Source: Pollenia angustigena (Eukaryota > Arthropoda > Insecta > Diptera > Polleniidae). Taken from it: a stretch of 64,000 nucleotides of DNA. The DNA lies in NCBI GenBank assembly GCA_930367215.1, contig OV884060.1:211547253-211611252 (forward strand), in the 5' to 3' direction. Under the pieces are notes generated by a model, which was given only the letters and a program-made list of their open reading frames with translations, was not told the origin of the DNA and searched no databases. The position numbers and the translations under genes were made by a program. This document shows positions 1 through 10,849 of this stretch, in pieces; positions within the stretch are counted from its first letter, which is position 1; each line of letters begins with the position of its first letter.

Positions 1-885
1 AAATTTAAAAAAAAAATACAAAAATTTCAGCAACTGTTCTGCAATATTAGCTAATTTTAGATTAAATTTTTTTGTAAAAATAATTGCAGAAACACTTAAA
101 AATACAATCTAAATAAAAGTAAAATGTTCGTGTCTTAAATCTTTAGTAATGTTTGCCTTTTGCTTGTAAACAACAACCAAACACCCCCTTTCAAATTCCT
201 TAAATTTCTTTAAAATCCATTACGAAAAAAAAACAAAACTTTCAAATATTTTTTGCCAAATTTTAGATTTCTTACGCCATGACGCAACTAATGGAATATA
301 ATTTGTTTGCTTTTATATTTATTTACGTATTTTATTAATATTTGTTTTTGTTGTTGTTTCTTTTTCATAATTTGCATTTTAGCCTTAAAGCCAGTCATTT
401 TAAATATAACAATATTTTCATAAGCGAAATGAAACTAAAGCACAAACTTTGTTTACTGTGCAGCAGTATGGCCAAACTGAAATTCAAATACAAAAAATTT
501 TGCAAGGCCGTTCACTTAATTGTTGTAGAAGGAGAGGGAAACAACTTGATTTTATATATGGAATTAAAGCTTTAAGCAAAAATGAAAAAATAAACTATAA
601 CAATTTTCAAACAACAAAATACTTTCGGTTTTCCTAAACAAAAATGTTTAAAGAAACAAAAAAAAAACAAAAAAAAACAAGAAAACACAGCAAAACGAGT
701 TAATGGCTGGATAAGAAAATAAAAAAAAAATTGAAAGTGAAAATTGTTTAACGTTAAATTTAAAAAGACACAAAATTTCTTGATGTTAAACATTTTTTGG
801 AAAACGTTTGTTTCAATTAAATTAAAAATAAAAGTTTTTTTTTTAAATAAAAAATCTAATAGTATTTTGTTTGCTTTATTTACAG
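1..885 (+). other. Intron upstream of first visible exon
   Basis: AT-rich sequence with A and T homopolymers and a polypyrimidine tract leading to the acceptor at 884-885. No coding or mobile element similarity was recognised; the short ORFs here are AT-rich chance frames. Confidence 0.6.
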
Positions 886-1043
886 GAACACATACAGGAA
901 GTTCTAGACAAATGGACCCAAATTGATGATGAAATTTGGGCTAAAGTAATTGTCTTCGAACGTAATCGGCGTGTGGCCAAAGCCTATGCCCGAGCACCAG
1001 TATTAACCATAAATGGTTCAGATGATGGTTTTGATGGCATGAG
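886..1043 (+). CDS. exp: Internal exon 1 in window: N-terminal part of MH2 domain (Expansion/Rebuff-type protein)
   Basis: Polypyrimidine tract and acceptor AG at 884-885, donor GT at 1044. Frame 1 reads EHIQEVLDKWTQIDDEIWAK and on to DGFDGM, ending with two bases of an AGA codon completed by the next exon. The 'IW.KV.VFERNRRV.KAY' stretch matches the first strands of Smad MH2 domains (W..I.YFE...RVGE.F). The protein is probably Expansion or its paralogue Rebuff, MH2-domain proteins of insects needed for chitin deposition and tracheal tube size. The symbol exp is my best guess; reb cannot be excluded from this sequence. The exon is 158 nt (52 codons plus 2), and the start codon lies in upstream exons outside the window. 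Confidence 0.85.
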
Positions 1044-1750
1044 GTAACAAAATTTTAATTATATACTGTTTTTTTTTTTTTTATTTAAAATTAAGTTTCA
1101 GTGATTAAAACCTGGCCAAAGTTTAATAATAGACTAAATATGTAATTGCTTACCCTTGACCTAGAAAATAGGAAGACTCTGCTGCTACTAAATACAGCCA
1201 ATTATTTATGCTTAAAAACAAAAATTAAAGCTAATAAATTATAAGTAACACACAAAACTAAAAGACATAACGCATCATCATGATGTTTTAAGCTGATACA
1301 CAGACTGACAAGCATCATCAATTTCAATCACCTTTTTAGTTTTTTTTTTTTTTTAATTAAAAATCACTTACACTTTTTATAGTTTTAACATTTAATAATG
1401 CAAAAAAAAAAAAAAAGACAACAACTATTATTTAATAATATAACTACTCCAAGAGATTTTAGATTTTAAAGAGCAGCAACAAAAAAAAAATACACAAATT
1501 TGTCTTTGATTTTTATTATATGACAAGGCAATTTTTTTTTTTTTTTTTTTTGTTTTTAATAATTTTTTTTGAAAATGTGAGAATTTAAAGCCCTTCACTA
1601 ACTCTGTTTAGAGACTTTTGAATTTGAACAAGAATCCATCAGATCAAGCTAATTAAAGTAACAAATCTTGAAAATTTTATTTTAGTCCAAGTTATAAATA
1701 TGTTAAATTTAATTACACCTTTTTATAAAAAATATTAAAATAAAATTTGT

Positions 1751-1882
1751 TTAATATCTTTAGCTTTTTTAAAATCTTTGGATGAAGTTTCCTGACGATC
1801 TGGCCTAAGCAACCAGTGAAATGCGCATAGGAATAGCTTATCCCATCAACAATAAACTTCAGTGTTTTTATCAATAATATAT
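1751..1882 (+). repeat. Dispersed repeat family A, partial copy
   Basis: It contains 'ggatgaagtttcctgacgat' followed by the segment 'ctggcctaagcaaccagtga', also found at about 34950, 47450, 47910 and 60070. Only the 3' half of the family is present. Confidence 0.75.
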
Positions 1883-2033
1883 CATGCTTTTGTATAGCAA
1901 CAAAAGACTAAAGCAACAAACTTAATCGACTTTTGAAAATACAAATTTTTAAAAATCTAAAGGGTGGTCCAACCCAAACGCAGGATGTTAGTTGTAAATA
2001 ACACAAAAAGTTTTTAGAGAACTATCTTATTAT

Positions 2034-3537
2034 TATACCCTTCACCACAGGTGTAAAGGGGTATATATAAGTTTGTCATAACGTTTGTAATTTCCACAAT
2101 ATTGATTTTAGACCTTATAAAGTATATATATTCTGGGTCCATATGAGAAGTGAAGTTGATTTAACAATGTCCGTCTGACCGTCTGTCCGTCTTACGTTTG
2201 ATATGTGTTTTCCGGATAATCCAGACATGATAGCGGCTAAGTTGTTTTACATTAATGTTACATACAGTCAACCATTTCTTGCTATTGAAATTCAGCCAGA
2301 TCGGTCCAAAAATGACGTAGATATGAGCAAAAAACCACGACTACCTCTAAATTTTTCCAAAAATCCCTTGTTGTTGTTGTATTTTTTTTATTTCTATATA
2401 TCTTGAGAACGGCAAGAGCCAAAGTTTCCAAATTAGGTACACACATTCAGGTTGCAAATACACACCATCCTACAAAATGTGGGCGGGATTGGAGAAGTGG
2501 ACGTGGTACCTCCCGTACAAAAAAAATTCAAAATTTTATAAAAACCTAAATTTAAGGGCTGCCATATGTCCTATGGATATGACTTATATATCAAAATATC
2601 GGAAATTTTAAGTAGGACTTATTTTATAAAAAACTCGGGAAAATCGGTTCAGATACAAAAAAGTTATGACCAAAATTAAATTTTTTTTTTTAAATACCCA
2701 ACTTTCGGGAACCATAGATCTCCCCGAGTCCAAGCTTTATAACTAAAGTAAATGGTAAATTTCTTCTTCAACACGTCGGTATATAAATCTGTTAAAAAAT
2801 GTCAGAGTTATATAAATCGGTTAAAAAATGGCAGAGTTATAACCGAAATACTGAATCCACAAAAATTACTCTTTTTTTATAATTAACTTTGTTAAAATAT
2901 ATATTTACAAGTTTATATAAATGTTTATATGTAAATATAACTTAAGTCAATGGTAAAATTCTTCCTTAACACGTCGGTATATAAAACTATCAAATCGGTT
3001 AGACAATGGGTAATTTATGAGCAAAATACTCCAAAAATGGGCTAAAAAACATAAAAATTGTTATAAAAACCAAAATTTTAGGGCTGCCATATGTCCTATG
3101 GATATGACTTATATACCAAAATATCGGAAATTTTGTATGAGTTATAACCGAAATACTGGGGTCTTATCACTACATACGATATCGAGCAAAATTGATCGAA
3201 ATGATTTATTTTGGTGTCTTGAAACTCGATATCGAATGAAATGTATTGAATTTAAAATAATAGCATTCTACATCGAGTAACTCGACATTACATTTATCGA
3301 GTTTTTATTCGATACGCAGGTATATATAACTGTAATTTCTACAATATTGATCCTACACCCTATAAAGTATATATATTCTGGGCACTTATGAAAACCGAAG
3401 TTCAAAACCGGTTGTCTCTTATTTAAAAAAATATTTACCAGTTTTATTTAGTTTTTGTCTAGTTGCTCTGTATTCTGCTCGCACAATGGTGAAGGGTATA
3501 TAAGATTCGGCATAGCCGGATATAGCACTCTTACTTG
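2034..3537 (+). repeat. Dispersed fly repeat of 'tatacccttcacca' type, long copy
   Basis: Starts with tatacccttcaccacaggtg and the 'aagtttgtcataacgtttgt' block, and ends with gaagggtatataagattcgg and a 'cggcatagccgg...actcttacttg' tail. Tandemly repeated blocks lie inside ('ggctgccatatgtcctatgg' near 2560 and 3085; 'cacgtcggtatataaa' near 2775 and 2970). A sub-block near 3160-3310 iterates 'cgatatcga'. No coding capacity was recognised. It belongs to a repeat type common in higher flies; I cannot assign a superfamily. Confidence 0.65.
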
Positions 3538-3574
3538 TTTTTTATTATGATAGCATAATCTACAACAATTACGT

Positions 3575-3840
3575 GTGAAACAACATATAGGCCAAATGCC
3601 CGCCACGGTTTCGGTGGCATACTTCTATCCGTTCCGGTCCATATTTTCATTGACTCTGAGACATAATTGAGGTTCAATGTCGTTAATGTGGCGAATTATC
3701 TCATCCTTTAGCTCTTGAATTGTTCTTGACTTATTGACGTACACTTTTTCTTTTCAATATCTTCAAAGAAGGAAGTGCGACGGTGTCACATCATATGATC
3801 GTGACTGCCAATTAACGTGATATAACATGGCCATTAAATT
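3575..3840 (-). pseudogene. Tc1/mariner transposase relic, C-terminal part
   Basis: The reverse strand reads NWQSRSYDVTPSHFLL, then a stop or shift, KEKVYVNKSRTIQELKDEII and RHINDIEPQLCLRVNENMDR, then TVAGIW. This is the end of a mariner-like transposase, with the third catalytic Asp in the 'SYDVTP' motif. In-frame stops show it is dead. It shares the family character of the relics at 8885, 33490/40020 and 35335. Confidence 0.75.
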
Positions 3841-3946
3841 TCTCGCGTAAAAGAGCCATTGTTCGTCTTTAAATTATAAAATTGTTTGCTTCTCCTATAA
3901 AAAATGAAAAGTGCAGTTACGGCCATTTCGATTTAAAGTGATAATT

Positions 3947-5681
3947 GGGGGATTCACAAATTGTCATAAAGTCATAAGTAGGGATGAGATTTTCATACAC
4001 TAAAAAATCGAAAATATGCACTAAAAAATCTAAAATATGCACTACAAAAATAAAAAAATATGCACTAAAAACTTGAAAATTTTACACAAAAAATCTTTTT
4101 TTCATTTTACTAAAAATATAAAAAATGCAGTATATTGTTATTAAAATATCTTAAAAAAACTAAGTACTGTTTTATTAAAAGTAAAAATGTCTTGTACTTG
4201 AAGAATGCCAATGCATTTTTGAAAAATTTATTGTCCAATCACACTTTGACTCCAGATCAGATCAAATATATTTGAAATTATTTTGAAATCCTAAAATTTT
4301 TTTTGCAAAACGTGTTAGATTTTTTTTTTCATTTGTCGGACTATTCTTCCTTCCACATTGTTAATTTTACTTTCTGCAATATCAATTAATTTGACTTGAG
4401 TATTAGCTGAACTAAATCCCTCCTAATTATTTATTTTTTCACCAATATATCCGTTATTGGAAAATACAAATGCTTATTGACTTCTGATGTTTTTTCTGCT
4501 TTTTTAATTGCACAATCATCGGCATTAACAAGCTCTTCTAAAATTCTTAAATTACTCGAAGTTTTTTAAATAGATTTCTCAAGCATGTAGCCAGGCTTCC
4601 ATTTTGCTTCTACTGGCTGCCGTGGCAGGGGAATCAAGGGCTATATTTCATTAAAAATTGCAATACTATCGAATTGGCTTCTTAATTATCTGCAACCATT
4701 GTGCCAAGCAAGTAGCTTGTAACAGATTTGGATACAAATTTTTAAGCCCATTGGAAGCCTTAACTATGTAAGGTACTGCATCGGTTTAAAAAAGAAGCAT
4801 CTTTTGTCGAAATCTTGAAAATCTTGTATTTAAAGCAAAGCTCCAGAAGAATTTATTTATTTTTTAAAAAAATTTTTGGAAATTTTTTTTTTTTTTTTTT
4901 GTATTTACAAAATTTTTTAAGAACTTTTTATAATATGGAAATTTACAAAAAATCACTCAAAAATGTCAAAATATGCAGAAATATGCATTCAAACCCTAAA
5001 TATGCAAAAATATGCATTTTCACCAAATTATGCAAAAACAAATCGATGCCATTTTATCGCAAATTTAATGATTCGGAAAGATAATTGATCCACATCGTTC
5101 TTAGACTACCGACAAAAAACATGCATTTGCATGGAAATCGCATCCCTAGTCTTAATATAATAACATGAAAAAATACGACTGTTGTGAACAACCCCTAAAA
5201 ATTCAGTGTGATATTTTGAATTTAAATCAGCTGATTTAAAACAAATATAAAAAATAAATATTTACCAAAAATAAAAATATTTTTTAATTCCATTTTTATT
5301 TATTTATTCTTAAATAAGACTTCCATTTTTTAGACGCAAATCAGAAATAAATTTTATTTTGTTTGTTTACCGAACAGCAGAGTCCTAAGCCGATCTGATT
5401 TAATGCCGCCAGTGATTTGTTGCAAAAATTGATAGCCGCAGGCTAAATTCGGATGTTAGCCGGATAAAATTTTACCATCGACGGCGCCGGCTTACAATAA
5501 CAAATGCCGTTCAGCGCAGGTCTCTTCTGATTAATTTCGACAGCACAATAAACATAGCAAACAAAGTTCTATTAATTTAATACACTTTTTGTTTACAAAG
5601 CAACAACAATATGTTTAAACCATTGTAAAATGTTAGAACATTATGACAATATATCATGATAGCACACCTTGTGAATACCCC
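3947..5681 (-). mobile_element. MITE with 'ggggtattcacaaggtgt' TIRs, split by a hAT element
   Basis: The left end is gggggattcacaa...gtcataa; the right end is ttatgacaat...acaccttgtgaataccc. An uninterrupted copy lies inverted at 40682-41229 and shares the 'aaatcagctgattta' block and the 'ccggctaa...gccgcaggc' core. Removing 3979-5148 restores colinearity with that copy. No coding capacity. Confidence 0.8.
3979..5148 (-). mobile_element. hAT-type element with transposase relic, nested in MITE
   Basis: Ends are TAGGGATGAGATTTTCAT and its inverted form ATGGAAATCGCATCCCTA. Flanks are gtcataag and gtcttaat, so no clean target duplication remains. On the reverse strand near 4590-4780 a decayed hAT transposase reads DAVPYIVKASNGLKNLYPNL followed by LQATCLAQWL, then stops. 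Repeated 'atatgcactaaaaa' motifs lie in both subterminal regions. Related copies: 17225-18925 and 57890-58790. Confidence 0.75.
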
Positions 5682-6170
5682 AAATATGTAATAACTTTCT
5701 TTTTTGTTTCTTATGACATACCAATTTTATTAATAATTAAAATAATTATATGAAATTCTAAAACTTAATATGTGATTTATCAATAATCGCAATTAAAGCC
5801 TCAGACGCCTCATCAGACGAGACTCGTACAGAAGGGCTCAGGGGATATGGCAGGGGGAGCATTTGTACGTATGTTGGTTTAACTTTAATGGGCTTTTCTC
5901 TTTTTATTAATTGTTTAAATCTTATTCCTTTTAAAAATCAAAATGATGCTTTTTGGAATGAATTTGATTTGAATACTCAATTGGATTACGAAAAATCTGA
6001 TTTTGTTTTTTAAAAACCTGAATTTGATTTTGAAAAGGCCGAAATTGAAGTTAAAATCCTATACCTACATAAAAAGTGTCTCAAATTTAAAATGTTGATA
6101 CATTATAACAAGAGCTAATGCTTTTTCCAATCCAAGACGATTTCTATGGTTATTCTATATTTTTTTTTTT
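5682..6170. other. Unannotated intronic stretch
   Basis: AT-rich; a short Glu/Phe-like periodicity near 5950-6040 ('gaatttgatttg') looks like low-complexity repeat. No feature is supported. Confidence 0.4.
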
Positions 6171-8030
6171 TTACTGTTAGGACCAGCACTCAGGGGATGA
6201 CCCCTACTAATGCATTGCATTGTGTTGGAACTAGGAAAATAGGTTGTGGGAAGGAGGATAGAGGGAGTAGTGTTTGTGAACATTCGATTTGAACTTAATC
6301 ATGTTGTAGGTGAGAGGGAAGACTTCTGCAGGAAGGTTATTCCACATACGAACTGTGCGGGAAAAAAATGAATTCTCTCTGTAATGCGTTGTACGATTCA
6401 CCTGCCAATCGACCACATAAGGATGGGCTCTTGAGGAAAAACGTGTATACGAACAAACGTACGGGTTTCGGGAACCAGATTCCTAATTTCGTCAGAACAC
6501 ATCCCATTGTAGTAACGATAAAACAGACAAATACAACCCACATTGCGACGGTGCTCGAGGGAGTCAATAGAATTGGATACCCTACTGTCACCAATGAGAA
6601 CCTTCGCCCTCTCCTGCACGCGGTCGAGAAGCTCCAAAATAGACTTTGAAGCACCGCCCCACACATGAGAGTTGTATTCCATACGCGGTCGGATATAGGT
6701 GGTATAAATAGTAAGGAGATCAGATGGAGTGAAGTATATCTTACACCGTCTTAGAAAACCGAGGCACTTGAATGCTTCTTTCGACACCTTGAATATATGT
6801 TCTGTCCATCGGACATCACATTGTATCCTCATGCCCAGAACATCAAGAGATTCTGATTCCTCAATAATTATACCACCCATATATACAGATGAGGCACCTT
6901 GATTTGTCGCGCGTTTATGCGTCAGCACGCAACATTGGGTTTTTCGGGCATTAAAATCGACCCTATTCGCACGACCCCATTCCGAGATTATGTCAAGGTC
7001 TCGGCCAAGCGTATCATTCATATTCTGCCTCATAGCAGCGACATCGGATACGCTTGGTCTACATTCGAATGAGAACGAGTTGCAAAGGTTGCTGTCATCT
7101 GCAAAAGAGTAGATAGGATTGTAAGTTTGACAAAGGAGGTCGTTTAGAAAGATAAGAAATAGAGTAGGAGAAAGAACGGAGCCTTTCGGCACCCCTGAAT
7201 GAATCTTGAACTCGTTTGACGAAACCCCATCTATAACAACTCGTATAGTGCGATCTCTGAGAAAACTCGATATAAATCGAGAGAAATTATCACCGACACC
7301 AAATGCAGCAAGTTTTGACAAGAGTGCACCATGCCAGACTCTGTCAAACGCCTTAGAAATATCCAAAGCAATTACCTTACTTTCGCCAAAATGGTGAATG
7401 GAATGGCACCATTTTTCCGATAACAGAGCTAGTAAGTCTCGAGTAGAGCGACCTCTACGAAAGCCATACTGGCGGTCGCTTAGTAGGTAGTTTGACTCTA
7501 AATATTTGACAAGATGGTAATTTACCATACTCTCCATAACTTTGGAAAGTGCCGAACAAATTGCAATTGGGCGGTAATTTTCAGGGTTATTAGCGGTTCC
7601 CTTTTTAGGCATTGGCGTTACGTAAGCAACTTTCCAGCAGACTGGAAATTCCGCGGCACGGTATAAAGTGCTGAAAAGATTTGCTAAGGGACGAGCTAGC
7701 GTCGAAGAGCACTGCTTCAAGACCAGTGCAGGTATACCATCCGGCCCAGGAGACTTGTTTATGTCGAGATCCGCAAGAACCCTTTTAACACCTCGACCCC
7801 GAAAAAATATTCTAGGCATAGTTACGGATACTTTTTCGAGTTCGGGTAGTGGTTGATTGCTATCTGGTAGGTAAGAATTATTAGCAAATAATTCGGCAAA
7901 ACAATTAGCCTTATCAACCGGGTCCGTGAATGATCGGCCATCCTTTAAAAGAGTTGGTATTGAAGAACTAGCATTAACCCTTACTCTTTTAACGAATGAC
8001 CAGAAGCTTTTACTACCCCGGGACAATTGA
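6168..8030 (-). pseudogene. 5'-truncated non-LTR retrotransposon (Jockey-like LINE) reverse transcriptase
   Basis: The open frame 8026-6398 encodes about 540 residues of reverse transcriptase. It has the INKSPGPDGIPALVL fingers motif, NYRPIAICSALSKVME, KAFDRVWH (about residue 225), SGVPKGSVLSPTLFLIFLND (about residue 276) and the catalytic box YSFADDSN (about residue 307), which has Phe in place of the usual Tyr. The true C-terminus (VVDWQVNRTTHYRENSFFSR ... YSLYPPSHNLFS) continues in another frame at about 6436-6231 after a one-base loss near 6437. A TGA lies just upstream of 8026, so the 5' end including the endonuclease domain is missing. The element ends in a poly-A tail (a T run near 6164 on the + strand). 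This is a typical dead-on-arrival LINE; the clade assignment is tentative. Confidence 0.85.
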
Positions 8031-8339
8031 ACTCATGTCGAATGTCTTTATTATAATTTAAAAGTAAAATATGTACAAAATATTTGTCGTGTCAAATAAA
8101 CAGCCTGTCATCTTATTATTACGTCTTTAAGGGAAATAGATTATAAATATGAAAATAATGTTAAATGGAAAAAACTGCAATGTTGCAACTTCTTAACCAG
8201 ATTGTTTACACTTGGTTTAGGGCTGTTTAAATTGCAGCTTTTAGTGTAAATACTTTTTCTTGTGTGCTTTTTCCATTTTTTCAATCAAATAAAATCTGAA
8301 CTGAATACCGTAATTGTGTAAAATATATTCTGCAACTTA

Positions 8340-8874
8340 AATTTTAAATGCCAAAAACAGGGTGCAAGAAATGAGAGTTGCTTATGACTTATCCATTCTT
8401 CTGCTATCTACGTTTTCTTGACTAATTTGTTTGTATACATTCTTATATACATATTTGGGATGCATCACATTCGACAAATAATGAGTTGGAGTAAGTAGAC
8501 TTTTCAACAAAATTCCGTTTTGACAGTAGTATATCATTGTTCAATAAATTACATCAATATAGATATTTTTGAACTTTGAGTAACATTTGTTGGAGATTCA
8601 AAGCTTCTTTATACAACTGAACGTTATTTAAAATTCTATGAATGTCACTGTCAAATTCAATATAATCACTTGGCAGTTGAGGCATCCATGCATTTGATGA
8701 TGATGCCATAAAAAAATATTGAAGATTTTCTTGCTAAATCTATACCGAAAAGAGCTGAGTTGGCAACATTGCTTAGACCATTACACGAAAAACAACAAAA
8801 CCCAATTAAACCCATGAAAAAACCTACTGGGTTGGGTTTTTTTTTTTAAAAATCCCGGGTTTTTGCCAGCCCTG
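8340..8874 (-). mobile_element. hAT-like element remnant with right terminus
   Basis: The right end reads gggtttttgccagccctg (inverted: CAGGGCTGGCAAAAACCCGG), a typical hAT terminus, ending at 8874. No matching left terminus was found, so the left boundary is a guess; 8030-8340 is AT-rich without a recognised feature. The inside includes a 51-codon ORF described separately. Confidence 0.5.
8554..8709 (-). CDS. Short unrecognised ORF inside hAT-like remnant
   Basis: The ATG at 8709 opens a 51-residue frame starting MASSSNAWMPQLPSDYIEFD and ending KVQKYLY. It is not low complexity, unlike most short frames here, and lies just inside the hAT-like terminus at 8874. It could be a fragment of the element's transposase or accessory ORF. 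I do not recognise the family. Confidence 0.25.
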   Translation of the reverse strand: MASSSNAWMPQLPSDYIEFDSDIHRILNNVQLYKEALNLQQMLLKVQKYLY

Positions 8875-8884
8875 CTCTAAGGTC

Positions 8885-9075
8885 GTAGAATTGGACGGAC
8901 ACCTCTCGATTATTTTTCGTGAGAATACGTCAAGTTACTGGTTAATGCTCATAAACCAGCCACAATTATCTTCTTGGATGCCAACATTGTACGTGTTTTT
9001 CGTGACTTACGGCCAGCAATGGTAGTAAAAGTGCGCCAAAATTGGACGTTCAATCAAACAAGCAAGAGTAACTTA
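8885..9075 (+). pseudogene. Tc1/mariner transposase relic, C-terminal part
   Basis: With one stop, it reads TPLDYFS*EYVKLLVNAHKP, ATIIFLDANIVRVFRDLRP and AMVVKVRQNWT. These match the mariner 'TPLDYFLWGYVK' and 'IRPAMLEKVVENWT' motifs. It decays after the WT motif. Confidence 0.7.
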
Positions 9076-9099
9076 GGCCGTTAGCCCATTATTATGATA

Positions 9100-10690
9100 C
9101 AGTCCAGAGTTTTTGGCGGGAATAGAACCCGAAACCTTCTAATAAAATTTCCCATAACAAAAAAATAACATCCGCAAAGTATTTGTGTCAATTATTTTAA
9201 CTTCAAATATCAAAATAGTTCGTTTCTAATTCGACAATACTTTTTTTTTTTTTTTTTTTGATCACAACCCTTCACATAGTTTATTTGAACTTTTGCGTTA
9301 ACAAAAGAAACCGAAAACTTTTGCAAATGAAAAAAAAAAAAAATATAATTTATTTACATTAAAATAATTTGAAAACCAAAAAAAAAAAGAAGAAATTCAA
9401 TTGAAGCACGTTTACATCTTGTATTTAGAGATATCAACTTTACAACAAAATGTCACAACTTTAATTCTAAACAAATAACAAAGAACAACAACAATCCCTA
9501 TTTTAATGCAGGCTAAGCCAACAAAAACATTTTCCAAAAAAAAAAAAAAAAATCATTAAAACTCTAAAATAAAATAAGAAAACAAAATGTAAAGTACATG
9601 ACTGACTGACTTACCCATTTTGATTTGAAACTAAAAAGGAGCTTTTTTTCTAGTTTATTGTCTGTTTGTCGTTGGATTCACGTCGTTGATGAAATAGAAT
9701 GAAATGCAAATCATGTTTTTGGAAGAAGATGACTATAATGATGATGATGACAATGATGGAGTTAAACAAGAGTTTTAAAAGCCGCCACCAAGATGGTTCT
9801 GGGCTTATTTTCTAGTCAGTTTTTTTATTTTATTTTGGATTTTGTTTTAAACTATGCCAAGTCATATTGTAAAGTGCACTCACTCACTTATTCACTGTAG
9901 TCGTCGTTGTTAATACAAGATGTAAAATAGATGATATGATGGCTTGTTGCTGTTTTTTTTTTTTTGCTTCTACTTTGCAACTTCTTGTTGCTGCTGCTGC
10001 TTCTTTTTTTGTTTGCTGTCTTTGTTGCAGTCTTTAAATAGCGAAAGTCAAACGTGACGAGGTCATTGTAATCATCATCTTAAACGCGATAGTTTAAATA
10101 TTTGAATTTATGATGAATTTCTGTTGAATTTGTGAGTTTTTTTACTGCAAGTCTTTGCCTCTTTTTTTTTTGAATTTTGTTCCATCATTTTCAACGGAAA
10201 TCATAACAAGTGCTTGTTATAAAAGTTCAACCTTAAGTCTGGTTGGTATCAAAAAAAAAAAAAAGGTACAAAAATCGGGCGGCTTAACTGAAAATGTACA
10301 TAAACAAATAATAAGTAGTGAATTACAATACCAATGAAAAAAATTTATTAAATCAGGTGCTAAAATGTAAATTTTAAAACTAAATAGGGTTTTAAAAAGG
10401 TTAATAAACAGTTTTATTGTTACAAGCAAAAAAACAAACAAAAAAGGAAACCTCTTTAAAAGTAATAATTCATATGTAAAAATTGAGTGAAAAATCAAAT
10501 AAAAAGGGCGCATAAAAACAAAAGACTTAAGACAAAAACTTGGCAGCAACATAACCACGTTTTAGTCTTAAGTCTTTTAAAGCTGGTGCCAAAATGTAAA
10601 TTAAGTAGGATTCTTCAAAGATAAGGATTTAAAACCTGAAAATGCGAAATGTTTTCCAAATTTGTAGGAATTATTGTGGAGCATTGCTTC
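9100..10690. other. Low-complexity intronic stretch
   Basis: Long poly-T and poly-A runs, 'gatgatgatgac' near 9740 and 'ttgctgctgctgcttc' near 9985. Short inverted similarity occurs between about 10320-10380 and 10560-10620 ('aggtgctaaaatgtaaattt' versus 'ggtgccaaaatgtaaatta'). No gene or transposon domain was recognised. Confidence 0.45.
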
Positions 10691-10694
10691 AATT

Positions 10695-10755
10695 TATATT
10701 TATTAAAAGTATTCGCCAACGTTAGCTATGAGTTTCTTCCATCTTTCTGGCAACA
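10695..10755 (-). pseudogene. Mariner transposase C-terminal scrap
   Basis: The reverse strand reads MLPERWKKLIANVGEYF then stop, the usual end of mariner transposases (LP.RW.KCI...G.YF), followed by 'taataaatataaattg'. Only this tip is recognisable. Confidence 0.55.
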
Positions 10756-10849
10756 TATCGATAACGTCTGGATCATCTGCAAACGTCTGGTGTGTTAAAT
10801 GCAGCATATAATAGAACTACTCTGGCTTTATGGATAAACGTGGGAACAG

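Noticed and set aside
6368..6649. 93-codon + strand ORF over the LINE
   Set aside because: Antisense shadow of the reverse transcriptase frame, which carries all the recognised motifs on the other strand.
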